Positions 45,506 through 58,279 of a stretch of 64,000 bases of DNA are shown piece by piece. The first letter of the stretch is position 1, and each line of letters starts with the position of its first letter. Location of the stretch: the NCBI RefSeq assembly GCF_000194155.1, contig NZ_GL877878.1, positions 856,974 to 920,973 of the forward strand. Reading direction: 5' to 3'. A program made the translations under genes and the position numbers. This DNA comes from Saccharopolyspora spinosa NRRL 18395 (GTDB lineage: Bacteria > Actinomycetota > Actinomycetes > Mycobacteriales > Pseudonocardiaceae). The notes under the pieces were generated by a model that saw nothing but the letters and a program-made list of their open reading frames with translations, made no database searches and was not told where the DNA came from.

Positions 45506-45630
45506 TAAGAACAGGCCGCCGGGATGTGGGTGGTGTTGTGCGTGCGGCTGGGCGACTACGACGTCAAACCGGACGTGGAGCACAACACCCCTCGGGGCAG
45601 ATCCGGAGGTCATCTCTTACGCTCGCGGGC

Positions 45631-46986
45631 ATGCCCGCACTCAGTCCTCGGTCCGTCCTGGAAGGCCGCAGCTCCAACCGCGCGCCGATAGCGCTGATCA
45701 TCGGCCTGGTGGTGTCCGGTTTCTGCCTGCTGCTGGCGCTCGCCTTCTACCTGCTGCAGGGCGGGCCGGTGAACGTCGTGATCGGCACCGCGCTGGCGCT
45801 GCCGACCGCGGTCGTGCTCATCGCGCTGATCCTGCTCATCGACAGGTTGGAGCCGGAGCCGCAGCTCAGCCTGTGGCTGGCCTTCGGCTGGGGTGCCGGG
45901 GTCGCCATCATCGGCGCGCTGATCGTGAACACCGGCAGCGAGCTCCTGATGGCTCCGGCGCTGGGTGCCGAGGTCGCTTCGGTGATCACGGTGTCGGTCG
46001 TGGCCCCGGTGGTCGAGGAAAGCTTCAAGGGTGCGCTGCTGCTGTACTTGCTGTGGGTGCGGCGGCACGAGATCGACGGGCCGACCGACGGCATCGTGTA
46101 CGCCGGGATGTGCGGGCTGGGCTTCGCGTTGGTCGAGAACGTCCTCTATTACATGCAGGGATTGGGCGCGGAGACCGGGGAGATCTGGGGGACGGTGCTG
46201 ATCCGCGGCGTGATCGCGCCGCTCGGGCATCCGCTTTACACCGCGATGACCGGGCTCGGCGTCGCCTACGCCGCGACGCACCGCGGCCCGGGCCGGTTCT
46301 TCGCGGTGGTCGGCGGATGGTGCGGCGCGGTCTTCCTGCACGCGCTGTGGAACGGCAGCCTGACGTTCGCCGGTTTCCTGGGCATGGTGGTGGCGTACCT
46401 GGTTGATTTCCTGGTGCTGGTCGCGTTGGTCGTGGTCGTGGTGCTGGACCGCAAGCGGCTGGTGCACCTGATCCGCAAGTACCTGCCCGCCTACATCCCG
46501 AGCGGCTTGGTGCAGCCCAACGACGTGCAGATGCTCGGCAGCCTCGCCGGGCGGCGGAAGGCCCGGCACTGGGCGCGCGCGCAGGCGGGCGCGAACGGGG
46601 CGCGGGCGATGGGTGACTATCAGTTGGCGGCAACCGAACTGGCACTCTTGCACGCGCACGCGGAGAAGGAGACGATCCCGCCGGAGAAGTTCTTCGCCAG
46701 GCGGGAGGCCATCTTGGGGTTGATGCGGACTGCGCGGGACGCGTTCTTCCGGCGGATGCCGCAGGCGCCCCCGCCGCCGTGGGCGCGGCAGGAGCGGTCC
46801 GGCTTTTTCGCACCACCGGCGCAGCTGGCATCGGGCCAGCTGCCGACCTACCAGCCGCGCCCGTCGGGCTTCGGTGGCCCGCCGCCCGGCGGGTTCCCGC
46901 CCGGCGGGCACCGTCCGCCGGGGCATCCGCCGCAGCCGCCGGGCCCTAATGGCCCTCGGCCCGGCGGGCCTTGGGGACCTCGCTGA
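45631..46986 (+). CDS. PrsW-family intramembrane metalloprotease
   Basis: A 451-residue membrane protein with about eight or nine helices between residues 20 and 285. The PrsW/CAAX-type catalytic motifs are VVEESFKGALLL (EExxxK/R type), CGLGFALVENVLYY (FxxxEN), PLGHPLYTAMTG and VFLHALWNGSL (H). PrsW activates stress sigma factors in Bacillus by cutting anti-sigma factors; the target here is unknown. The C-terminal 60 residues are an unusual Pro/Gly-rich tail (GGPPPGGFPPGG-like runs). ATG 45631 follows CGGAGGT. It converges on the GT39-like gene, stop to stop with 3 bp between. Confidence 0.85.
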   Translation: MPALSPRSVLEGRSSNRAPIALIIGLVVSGFCLLLALAFYLLQGGPVNVVIGTALALPTAVVLIALILLIDRLEPEPQLSLWLAFGWGAGVAIIGALIVNTGSELLMAPALGAEVASVITVSVVAPVVEESFKGALLLYLLWVRRHEIDGPTDGIVYAGMCGLGFALVENVLYYMQGLGAETGEIWGTVLIRGVIAPLGHPLYTAMTGLGVAYAATHRGPGRFFAVVGGWCGAVFLHALWNGSLTFAGFLGMVVAYLVDFLVLVALVVVVVLDRKRLVHLIRKYLPAYIPSGLVQPNDVQMLGSLAGRRKARHWARAQAGANGARAMGDYQLAATELALLHAHAEKETIPPEKFFARREAILGLMRTARDAFFRRMPQAPPPPWARQERSGFFAPPAQLASGQLPTYQPRPSGFGGPPPGGFPPGGHRPPGHPPQPPGPNGPRPGGPWGPR

Positions 46987-46989
46987 GCG

Positions 46990-48495
46990 TCACATGGTGC
47001 GGATCTGCGGCCACAGCGTGTGCCACGGCTGCTTCGGGTTCTGGTAGAGCGTGATCGTGTTGCTCTGGACCATGTTGACCAGGCCGGTCTCGATCTCGCC
47101 GAGCTCGCGCGACTGTCCGAAGTGGTCGGCCAGCGGGTGTTGCTTCCCGATGTACAGCACGGTGTCGGCGTCGTCCGGTGGTGCACCGAAGAACCAGTAG
47201 CCGCGGTGCGGGCTGTAGGTGCGTGGCAGGCCGGCTTTCCGGCCGCGGACGTCGAGAGCTCCGGCCAGGTAGTAGCTCTCGGCGACGATCACCGTGCGGC
47301 GCTGCTGCTCGGCCGGTAGCGCTCGGTATGCGTGGGCGACGGATTCGGTCAGCTCCGGCCAGCCGGTCTCGTAGAGGCGGGCGTAGCTGGGGAACTCGGG
47401 ATGGCGGGCGAGGAATCCCAGCGGGTAGATCGGCAGCGCCACCAGTGGCAGGACCGCCGACAGCAGGTATGCGGGCCACAGCAGCTTCCCAGAGTGTCGC
47501 TGCAGCCCGGTGGCCGCCGCGGCGAAGAGCAGCCCGAACAGGCCCGCGACGTAGTTCGGACGGCCGCCGGCTACCAGGAAGAACAGGAACACCGCGGTCG
47601 TGCCCCAGCCGAGGAACCGGAACGGGGCCAGCTCCGGGGCTCGCAGGAGCCGGACGAGGCCGTAGCAGCAGGACACCGCGCCCACCACCAGACCGGCGTA
47701 GAGGAGGGCGGTGGGCAGCAGGAACAGCCGGTCGTTCTCGCTGTTGACCGCGGAGCTCATGTCCAGGGCGGGCCAGCCGTTCGCGGCTTGCCACCACAGC
47801 GTTGGGATAGCCGTGACCAGCGGGATCGCGGCGGCCAGCCACAGCATGGGCCGGGTGAAGAGGGATCTGGGTCCGGTGCACGCGATGCTCAGGAGGAGTG
47901 CCGTGACCAGGACGACCACCTGGAACTTCGTCTGTACCGCGAGGGTGGTGAGCAGGCCGATTCCGAGCAGCAGCCGGTCGCGGGTGATTCCGCCGTGCCT
48001 CAGCCTGGCCCAGCGGATCAGCAGCCAGAGCATCGCCGTCCACTGGAGGAGCTCCATTGTGGACGCCGTCAGCCAGTGCCCGTTGAGCAGGATCCACGGG
48101 GACAGCGGATAGGCCGTCGCGGCGAGGGCTTGGGCTTTCCGGTTCCCGCCCAGTTCTCGGGAGATCAGGGCGGTGATGATCGCACCGAGTGCTGTTGCCA
48201 CGGCTGGGAGCAGCCGGAAGGCGAACGGGGAATCGGGAAACATCCGGTCGAGGAATGCGGCGAGCAGGGGGACCAGCGGTTGTTGGTCCATGTATCCCCA
48301 AGCCGGGTAGTACTTTCCGGCGGCCAGGAAGTAGAGCTCGTCGGTGACGTAGCCGTAACTCGTTGTGAGGGCCATCAGCAGCCCTGCGACCAGCGCCGCG
48401 ACGGTCAGGACCGGGGTGCGGGCGAACGGTGCGAGGGGGCGGGGAATGCGGTCCGTGGTTTCCGCGTCCAGGGTGGTTCCGGAATTTGTGGACAT
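46990..48495 (-). CDS. GT39-family (ArnT/PMT-like) membrane glycosyltransferase
   Basis: A 501-residue polytopic protein with about twelve helices. Following the first helix is the acidic motif GYVTDELYFLAAGKYYPAWG with the Asp-Glu pair typical of GT-C enzymes, and YMDQQPLVPLLAA after it. These enzymes move a sugar from a polyprenyl-phosphate donor to lipid or protein at the outer face of the membrane. The C-terminal soluble part (from about residue 370) includes VIVAESYYLAGALD. ATG 48495 is preferred to ATG 48510, because GGGGAG sits 7 bp upstream. Confidence 0.82.
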   Translation of the reverse strand: MSTNSGTTLDAETTDRIPRPLAPFARTPVLTVAALVAGLLMALTTSYGYVTDELYFLAAGKYYPAWGYMDQQPLVPLLAAFLDRMFPDSPFAFRLLPAVATALGAIITALISRELGGNRKAQALAATAYPLSPWILLNGHWLTASTMELLQWTAMLWLLIRWARLRHGGITRDRLLLGIGLLTTLAVQTKFQVVVLVTALLLSIACTGPRSLFTRPMLWLAAAIPLVTAIPTLWWQAANGWPALDMSSAVNSENDRLFLLPTALLYAGLVVGAVSCCYGLVRLLRAPELAPFRFLGWGTTAVFLFFLVAGGRPNYVAGLFGLLFAAAATGLQRHSGKLLWPAYLLSAVLPLVALPIYPLGFLARHPEFPSYARLYETGWPELTESVAHAYRALPAEQQRRTVIVAESYYLAGALDVRGRKAGLPRTYSPHRGYWFFGAPPDDADTVLYIGKQHPLADHFGQSRELGEIETGLVNMVQSNTITLYQNPKQPWHTLWPQIRTM

Positions 48496-48659
48496 TTGCT
48501 CCCCGTGCATTGCGCGTTCGCGGGGATTTTAGTCGCAGCGGCAGGGGAATGGCGTCGATCTTGGGCGCGGGGCCGTGAGTGTGACAACGCCGGGAAGTGT
48601 CGGCACTGCCAGACGACGCGGGTCCGGTCAGCAGGGTGTCGGGCACTGGTTCCTCGCGT

Positions 48660-49259
48660 ACACCCTTTCGCTGGCGCTGGTACGTCGAGCTGCTACACAG
48701 CCTGGAGTTCCTGAGCTCGTTCGCGCTCAGCCTCGGCGTCGCGGCTGCCGCTGCGGCGGTGTCCACGCTGCTCGGGCTGGGCGCGGGGCTGGCGATCGTG
48801 CTCGGCATCGGGTTGCTGGGCTCGCGCAGCTTGGCCTGGTGTCCAGCCCGGTGACGCTGCGGCTCTGGCGCACCTGATGCTGACCGTGCCTACACCGTTC
48901 GGCGGGTGCTCGCCGGGCTAGCGGGCCTGGACCGCTCGGCTGAGGGCGCAGCCGCAGGTCATCGGTGCGTCGCCGCCGAATGTGTTCTGGCACGTCACGC
49001 TGCCCGCGCTGCGGGGTTCGCTGATCGTCGGCGCGTTCTTCTCGCTGATCACGTCGTTCGACGACCTCACGGTCGCGTTGTTCGTGGTCACCACGGACAT
49101 GCAGACGCAGCCGGTGCACATCTTCAACTACCTGCAATACAACTACGATCCCGCGGTGACCACGGCCGGCAGGCTGGTGGTGCTGTTCGCGGGGCGGTGG
49201 CGGCTGTTGTCATCGAGCGCGTCGTGGGCGGGGCGCGGCTGTTCGGGGCGGAGGCGTAG
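48660..49259 (+). pseudogene. Spermidine/putrescine-type ABC permease (PotC-like) remnant
   Basis: Fragments in several frames: SLEFLSSFALSLGVAAAAAA then VSTLLGLGAGLAIV (first loop and helix), a deletion, then TVRRVLAGLAGLDRSAEGAA in another frame, VIGASPPNVFWHVTLPALRG (the EAA loop), and SLITSFDDLTVALFVVTTDM, QTQPVHIFNYLQYNYDP in a third. It ends IERVVGGARLFGAEA at 49259 after another shift. The central part of the permease is missing. No ATP-binding or solute-binding partner gene survives. Confidence 0.8.
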
Positions 49260-49305
49260 CGCTGAACGCCGTGCCGGGGCCGCCGGTTTGGGTTACAACG
49301 GGCGC

Positions 49306-49551
49306 ATGGCGGAAAACCCGAACGATGACTCGTCCGCCCTGAAGCCGGGACAGGTCGAGTCCAAGGACAACGGGGAGCGGTTCGGCCGCTCCGCCGGCGG
49401 ATGCCTGGTGCAGCTGCGCCGCCGGATTTCCGAGCCGGGGTTCGTCGTCACCGTGGACGCCGAACCCCGGCCGGGCGTGCCGACCGAGTTGATCACCCAC
49501 GAGTGGGGCGCGGCCAACGCCGCGTTCGACCGGTTCATGCACGAATACTGA
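49306..49551 (+). CDS. Small hypothetical protein (81 aa)
   Basis: Residues 1-28 are polar and acidic. The rest, GGCLVQLRRRISEPGFVVTV then DAEPRPGVPTELITHEWGAA, ends in a helix (NAAFDRFMHEY). ATG 49306 is 47 bp after the permease relic, in the same frame as one of its parts, so this start is the first sensible one. I recognise no family. It looks intact, in contrast to its neighbours. Confidence 0.45.
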   Translation: MAENPNDDSSALKPGQVESKDNGERFGRSAGGCLVQLRRRISEPGFVVTVDAEPRPGVPTELITHEWGAANAAFDRFMHEY

Positions 49552-49816
49552 CTCATCCGTCCACAAAGGACCTCTGAGTTCGAGTGCAAGTCTTCGTGTC
49601 GCCCACAGGCACGATGACTCGCGCTGGGGGTTTTGCGGCCAAACCAGACTTGGATTCAATATCCCGGATCCACCGAATTGGTTTTGGTTTGGGTTGTTGA
49701 TCAAGGTTGGGGGGGTGTTGATCAATAATGCTGGTGGTGGGTGTGCGGGGTCCGCCGGCCTGGTGGTCCGGCTTATCCACTGCGGTCTCCGGTCGGCGCC
49801 TTGTGGGCGGGTGTGG

Positions 49817-51211
49817 TCAGGGGCAGGCCGTGGTCGGCGGGGAGTGGGTTGCGGTGAACAGGCTGGTGAAGGCCTGTTTCCAGTGCCAGCCGGCGGGGAG
49901 GTGTAGCACGATGCGGCGGGCGGAGCGGGCGATACGGGCCGGGATCGTGATGAGGTGCCGCCGCAGGGTGGCGGTGCGGGCTTTGGCGTGGAACTGCGAT
50001 GCGAGGCTGCCCGCGGCGCGCATCAGGTTGTGGGTCAGGGCGGCCAGGGACAGCCAGGCGCCGTTGGCGGCGAGCTGCCCGGAGGGCAGGTGGGCCGCGG
50101 CGGAGTCATTGAGGTCGGCGAAGACCTGCTCGATCGTCCCGGCGCGGCCGCGGTGCTCGGCCTCGGCGGTGAGCAGCTCGTGCGGGGAGTCGGTGAACAC
50201 CGCGTGATAGCGCCAGACGGGGAACAACTCGCCGGTGGCATCGGTGGTGGTGATCCGGGTGCGGCGCACGATCAGCCGGGCGGTGACCGCACGGTCGGGA
50301 TTCTGGGTGACGTTGGTGAACGCCTCCAGTGTCGTTTCGGCGATCTCGCCCTCATGGATCCACCGCTTGGCGCGGTCGTCGAAGACCGGCCGGTTGAAAC
50401 GCACGGTCTGCCATGTGTCCTCGCCGATCCCGGCGATCGCGGCCTTCACGGACGCGGTGTGTTTGGCGGTGACCGAGAAATACGCCCCGGCGTTGCGGAT
50501 CGCGGCGATGACCGGGCCGGTAAAAAACGCCGAATCACCCCGCACCACGATCGTCCCCGTCGCACCACACGCCCGGGCCGTGGTGATCGCCGTGGTGATC
50601 AGCGTCGCCGCGCCGCGGGCGGAATTGGCGTTACCGCCCCGCATCCGGGTCGCCGCGACCACCGGTGCCGCGGTAGGGGTGGAGATCGTGGCCATCAGAT
50701 AGTTCAGGCCCCGTACCTTCGTGTACCCGTACGCCGAGCCCTGTTTACCCGCCCCGTAGACCTGTTTGATCTTCGAGTCGATATCGACGAACACCAGCTC
50801 ATCGGCCTCCGGCAACAACCCGCACCGCCCGGCCAGGCGTTCCAGTATTAGCCTGCCGAGTTTCTCCAGCTGCGCCACATGCCCGTAGGTGAACCCACGC
50901 AGAAACGTGCCCAGTGTCGACGGCGCCCGGATCCCGTCGAACAACCGTGGCATGCCACCGTGACGGATCACACCCAGATCCTCGAACGAGTCCGCACCAC
51001 AGGCCATCCCCGCCACGATCGAGGACACCTTCACACCGGGATTCGCCCCCGCCGACCCCACATCCGGCGACAGTTTCACCGTCTGCTGAGCCAGATCAGC
51101 CACACCGACCTGCTCGGCCAGCCGCATCACCGGTACCAATCCCACACATGACACGAGATTCGGATCATCGAACCTCACCGACACTGCGCCGGCACTATGC
51201 GATGCTTGCAT
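49817..51211 (-). CDS. IS1380-family transposase
   Basis: A 464-residue DDE transposase with the IS1380 layout. Early N-terminal SFEDLGVIRHGGMPRLFDGI and APSTLGTFLRGFTYGHVAQL lead to the first Asp in ELVFVDIDSKIKQVYGAGKQ. The second Asp is in IVVRGDSAFFTGPVIAAIR, and the C-terminal Glu region in RAGTIEQVFADLNDSAAAHL plus LAANGAWLSLAALTHNLMR. No interruption is visible. An internal hairpin lies just before the start codon. Confidence 0.95.
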   Translation of the reverse strand: MQASHSAGAVSVRFDDPNLVSCVGLVPVMRLAEQVGVADLAQQTVKLSPDVGSAGANPGVKVSSIVAGMACGADSFEDLGVIRHGGMPRLFDGIRAPSTLGTFLRGFTYGHVAQLEKLGRLILERLAGRCGLLPEADELVFVDIDSKIKQVYGAGKQGSAYGYTKVRGLNYLMATISTPTAAPVVAATRMRGGNANSARGAATLITTAITTARACGATGTIVVRGDSAFFTGPVIAAIRNAGAYFSVTAKHTASVKAAIAGIGEDTWQTVRFNRPVFDDRAKRWIHEGEIAETTLEAFTNVTQNPDRAVTARLIVRRTRITTTDATGELFPVWRYHAVFTDSPHELLTAEAEHRGRAGTIEQVFADLNDSAAAHLPSGQLAANGAWLSLAALTHNLMRAAGSLASQFHAKARTATLRRHLITIPARIARSARRIVLHLPAGWHWKQAFTSLFTATHSPPTTACP

Positions 51212-51214
51212 CCA

Positions 51215-51288
51215 GCAGATGCCCTCTCATCCAGGAACCGATTGTCTCTCTCACAAAGAACAATCATCCCAGGCCAGAGGGCATCTGC
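51215..51288. repeat. 12-bp inverted repeat upstream of the transposase gene
   Basis: GCAGATGCCCTC (51215-51226) and GAGGGCATCTGC (51277-51288) are perfect inverted copies 50 bp apart, inside the IS and just upstream of the transposase start. They are subterminal, not the ends. The stem could block read-through transcription into the transposase or serve as a transposase-binding site. Confidence 0.65.
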
Positions 51289-51409
51289 CCCACCACGACA
51301 CGACCCCCGCCCGCACAAACTTTCACCACAACACCGGTGGATCCGGGAATATACGTTCTAATTCATCCGAGCCGGACCCCGCCCGCCAGCTGGTGCAAAG
51401 TCACGGACA

Positions 51410-52414
51410 GTGGCGGAGAAAATGACGGCAAGCAACCTCGACGCCCAGGTCGGCATCATCGGGACCGGCACGATCGGCAGCACGCTCGCCTGGCACCTGA
51501 CGCGCCGGAGCATCGATGTGCTGGACTTCGAGCAGTTCGCGCCCCCGCCACGACCGCGGCGCGGTGGGCGGCGAGTCGCGCCTATTCCGGCTCGCCTACG
51601 CCGAAGACGCAGTACGTGCCGCTGCTGCGCGATTCGCTGCGGCTGTGGCGGGAGCTCGAAGCGGAATCGGGGACGGCATTCTCACGCAGTGCGGCGGTCA
51701 GGCGATCGGCGACCCGGCGGAGGAGTACATTTGCGGGCTGGTCGACAGCGTCCGCAAGACCGGGGTCGCGGGCGAGGTGTTGTCGAAAGGCGAAGTCGCC
51801 CAACGGTATCCGCGGCACCGGCTGCGCGACGGCGAGGTCGCGGTGCTCGACGAGCAGGCAGGTTTCCTGCGCTGCGAGCAGGCGCTGCTGAGCGCCACCC
51901 GGGTGACCGAAGGCGCCGGGGCGAAGGTGCTGCGCTACACGGAGGTCACCGGCATCGTCGAGGACGGCGACAGCGTTCTGGTGCACACCCTTGGCGGCAC
52001 GCATCAGGTCGGCGAAGTCGTGGTGTGCGGGCTCGTGGGCGTCGCGGTTCCTGCCCAGGCCGCTGACCGCCGTTTGGTGGAGCAGCGGCGGGTCCTGCTC
52101 AGCTGGTTCGGGACCGAGGCCATCGACGACTACCGGCCCGAGCGCTTTCCGATCTTCATCCACCACTCCGGTGGGGCGCACGTCTACGGAACGCGCACAG
52201 TGGATGGTGTCATGGTCAAGGTCGCCCGGCGGTCACCTCGCACCCGGTGCCGGAACCGGCGGCGGTGGGCTGGCGGCTCAGCCTCGACGAGATCCGCACC
52301 ATCGCGGACGCGGTCCGGCAGATGCTGCCGGGCCGGCACCCGGAGCCGGTGCGGCCGGACGCGTTCACCCGCCTCAGTCCTCATCTGGATGGTTTCGCCT
52401 GGTCAGGGCCGTGA
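51410..52414 (+). pseudogene. FAD-dependent amine oxidase (sarcosine/N-methyltryptophan oxidase-like) pseudogene
   Basis: The N-terminus reads AQVGIIGTGTIGSTLAWHLT with the FAD-binding GxGxxG, then ESRLFRLAYAED and TQYVPLLRDSLRLWRELEAE in other frames. A long in-frame part follows (ILTQCGGQAIGDPAEEYICG; AGEVLSKGEVAQRYPRHRL; VYGTRTVDGVMVKVA). After a further shift near 52225 the tail is HPVPEPAAVGWRLSLDEIR to FAWSGP, stop 52414. At least four shifts and some loss near the FAD site show it is dead. MTASNLDAQ at 51422 is the likely old start. Confidence 0.8.
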
Positions 52415-52553
52415 GCGTGCCCGGGTGTCATCTCGCCTCGACACGCCCACGGGCCCTGCGCTGCGGAAATAAGGCTGATCGGCGTGCGGTTTCGGGGGGG
52501 ACCGGTGCGGGTAGTGCGAGGGCAGCTCAGCACCGCAGTCGAAAGGATCAGCC

Positions 52554-52973
52554 ATGACCACGGCGCGCGACATCATGCATGCAGGGGCGAAGTGCATCGG
52601 TGAGGACGACAGCCTGTACACGGCCGCGCAGATGATGCGCGACCTCAAGGTCGGGTCGTTGCCGATCTGCGGTCGGGACGACCGGCTGCACGGCATCATC
52701 ACAGACCGCGACATCGTCCTGCGTTGCTGCGCGGAAGGCCGCAACCCAGCCGAGATGAGGGCCGGGGAACTGGCCCAGGGCAAGCCACACTGGGTCGACG
52801 CCGGCTCCGACGTGGATCAGGTGCTGTCGATGATGGAGCAGCACCAGATCCGGCGGGTGCCGGTCATCGCCGACCACAAGCTGGTCGGCATGATCAGCGA
52901 GGCCGACCTGGCCCGGCACCTCAGTGAGGAGCAGTTGGCGCATTTCGTGGAGAGCATCTACGCGGCGAGGTGA
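52554..52973 (+). CDS. CBS-domain pair protein (139 aa)
   Basis: A protein consisting of one Bateman module: CBS1 (ARDIMHAGAKCIGEDDSLYT, GIITDRDIVLRC) and CBS2 (VDAGSDVDQVLSMMEQHQIR, GMISEADLARHL). Such stand-alone pairs bind adenine nucleotides and often act as regulators in hypoxia or dormancy responses in actinobacteria. The gene lies 144 bp ahead of the response regulator and may belong to the same signalling unit. ATG 52554 has GAAAGGA upstream. Confidence 0.85.
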   Translation: MTTARDIMHAGAKCIGEDDSLYTAAQMMRDLKVGSLPICGRDDRLHGIITDRDIVLRCCAEGRNPAEMRAGELAQGKPHWVDAGSDVDQVLSMMEQHQIRRVPVIADHKLVGMISEADLARHLSEEQLAHFVESIYAAR

Positions 52974-53116
52974 TGCCCGAGACCGGTGCCCGGCTGCCGC
53001 CGGGTGCCGGCTGGTCGCCGCCTTCGGCGGGTTCTGGCCAGCGGCCAGTAGAGGCGCTATTTATCCTGGTCAGTGCCCTCCCTAGGAATCCGGGGCGAAG
53101 GGGGCGGGAAAATCAG

Positions 53117-53773
53117 ATGACCACACGCGTCTTCGTGGTCGACGACCACGATGTGATTCGGCGGGGCATCGCGGCCCTGGTTGGGGCCGCGAAGGACCTC
53201 GAACTGGTCGGCGAGGCCGCCACGGTTGCCGAAGCGCTGGCCTGGGTGCCGAAGGCCAACCCGGACGTCGCGGTGCTGGACGTGCGGCTGCCGGACGGCA
53301 ACGGCGTCGAGCTTTGCCGCGAGCTTCAGTCTCAGCTGCCCGAGCTGCGCTGCCTGATGCTGACCTCCTTCGACGACCACGACGCCCTGATGGACGCGAT
53401 CATGGCCGGCGCCGCCGGGTTCGTGCTAAAGGGCGTGGTCAGCGAGGAACTAGTCACCGCGATCCGCACCGCCGGGACCGGGCAGTCGCTGCTCAGCCCC
53501 AAGAAGACCGAGGCGATGCTGTCCTGGCTGCGCCGGGAGCAGCAGCAGACCGACCCGCTGCGCGAGCTGACCGCGCGCGAGCGGCAGGTGCTGGAACTCA
53601 TCGGCGAGGGGCTCACCAACCGGGAGATCGCCAACCGCATGTTCTTAGCCGAGAAGACCATCAAGAACTACGTATCCCAGATGCTGGCCAAGCTGGCCAT
53701 GCGGCACCGCAGCGAAGCGGCCGTGCTGGCCACCGAACTGCGGTTGGACCGCGATTCGCGCGGCAAGCGCTGA
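53117..53773 (+). CDS. NarL/DevR-type response regulator
   Basis: A 218-residue two-domain regulator. The receiver has the acidic pair VVDDHDV, phosphoacceptor Asp in DVAVLDVRLPDGNG near residue 55, and the T/S and Lys positions in LMLTSFDDHD and FVLKGVV. The LuxR-type helix-turn-helix is LTARERQVLELIGEGLTNRE then IANRMFLAEKTIKNYVSQML. It resembles mycobacterial DevR/DosR. Only 17 bp separate it from the hybrid kinase gene, making a probable cognate pair. ATG 53117 is used; it is preceded by GGGCGGGAAAA. Confidence 0.9.
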   Translation: MTTRVFVVDDHDVIRRGIAALVGAAKDLELVGEAATVAEALAWVPKANPDVAVLDVRLPDGNGVELCRELQSQLPELRCLMLTSFDDHDALMDAIMAGAAGFVLKGVVSEELVTAIRTAGTGQSLLSPKKTEAMLSWLRREQQQTDPLRELTARERQVLELIGEGLTNREIANRMFLAEKTIKNYVSQMLAKLAMRHRSEAAVLATELRLDRDSRGKR

Positions 53774-53790
53774 CCGGGGCGGAGGTCGTC

Positions 53791-57756
<3,966 letters not shown>

Positions 57757-57759
57757 GGC

Positions 57760-57885
57760 TCAGTCGACCTGCTCTGGCTCTTCGATCGTCGGCATCTCGG
57801 CCAGCTGCTCGCGCAGCTTCTGGGCCCATGCGAGGTCGCGCGAGAAGGTCGCGTCGAAGTGGTCGGTGCCGTGTGGATCAGCCAT
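57760..57885 (-). CDS. Predicted 41-residue small protein
   Basis: From ATG 57885 to TGA at 57760-57762 the minus strand encodes MADPHGTDHFDATFSRDLAW and then a helix AQKLREQLAEMPTIEEPEQ ending VD. The composition is that of a real acidic helical protein, with few of the arginine runs typical of noncoding frames in this GC context. It has only a weak ribosome binding site (TTGGGA). It converges on the hybrid kinase gene with 3 bp between stop codons. Function unknown; it may be an actinomycete small orphan protein. Confidence 0.55.
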   Translation of the reverse strand: MADPHGTDHFDATFSRDLAWAQKLREQLAEMPTIEEPEQVD

Positions 57886-58056
57886 GTCGGTTCCCAACTG
57901 TGCTAGCTCGCAGCCTATTGCCGACCACGATAACCGCAGGTGGAAGACCCGTCGGCGGGCCAGACCTGCCGATTCCGCAACGGCTGGGGCGGCCGGGGCC
58001 GGTGTGCCGCCAGTGGCGGTTCCGCAGCGCCGACCGCCCCGAACCGAAGACGGAAG

Positions 58057-58257
58057 TCACACTTCAGGGTCTTTCGGCACTGTTGCGACCGCCACGGGCG
58101 AGTCCGAGGCGTTGAGCAGCGTGAAGGTGTAGCGCCGCGGTTCGACGGAGGACTTCGGGGCAACCGTGCCGCTTCCTACGGGGAGATTCGGCAGCGGCGG
58201 CCGGGAACGGTTGAGCCCGCGGTCGGCGCGGCAAGCCGCCGGGGCGACGAGAAGCAC
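58057..58257 (-). CDS. Possible short secreted/lipoprotein fragment
   Basis: GTG 58257 begins VLLVAPAACRADRGLNRS, suggestive of a degenerate lipoprotein signal with a lipobox-like AAC, and continues through PNLPVGSGTVAPKSSVEP and RRYTFTLLNASDSPVAVATV to stop. It could be the C-terminal piece of a decayed secreted protein or a chance frame. The rest of 57886-58279 shows no other candidate. Confidence 0.3.
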   Translation of the reverse strand: MLLVAPAACRADRGLNRSRPPLPNLPVGSGTVAPKSSVEPRRYTFTLLNASDSPVAVATVPKDPEV

Positions 58258-58279
58258 GCGATCGGAGGTGCGGTCGGGC

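Larger units (their letters stand above)
49663..51347 (-). mobile_element. Complete IS1380-family insertion sequence
   Basis: The ends are readable: 13-bp perfect terminal inverted repeats CCCGGATCCACCG at 49663-49675 and CGGTGGATCCGGG at 51335-51347. They are flanked by the direct repeat AATAT at 49658-49662 and 51348-51352, the target-site duplication (the family makes 4-bp duplications; ATAT or AATA would also satisfy this). Length 1685 bp fits the family. It contains one full-length transposase gene on the minus strand. Perfect ends and an intact gene suggest a recent, possibly still mobile copy. It sits in intergenic DNA between a small gene and an oxidase relic. Confidence 0.9.

Noticed and set aside
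51215-51288. 12-bp inverted repeat considered as the IS ends
   Set aside because: The true ends, with target duplication, were found further out (49663 and 51347). This pair is internal on one side only.
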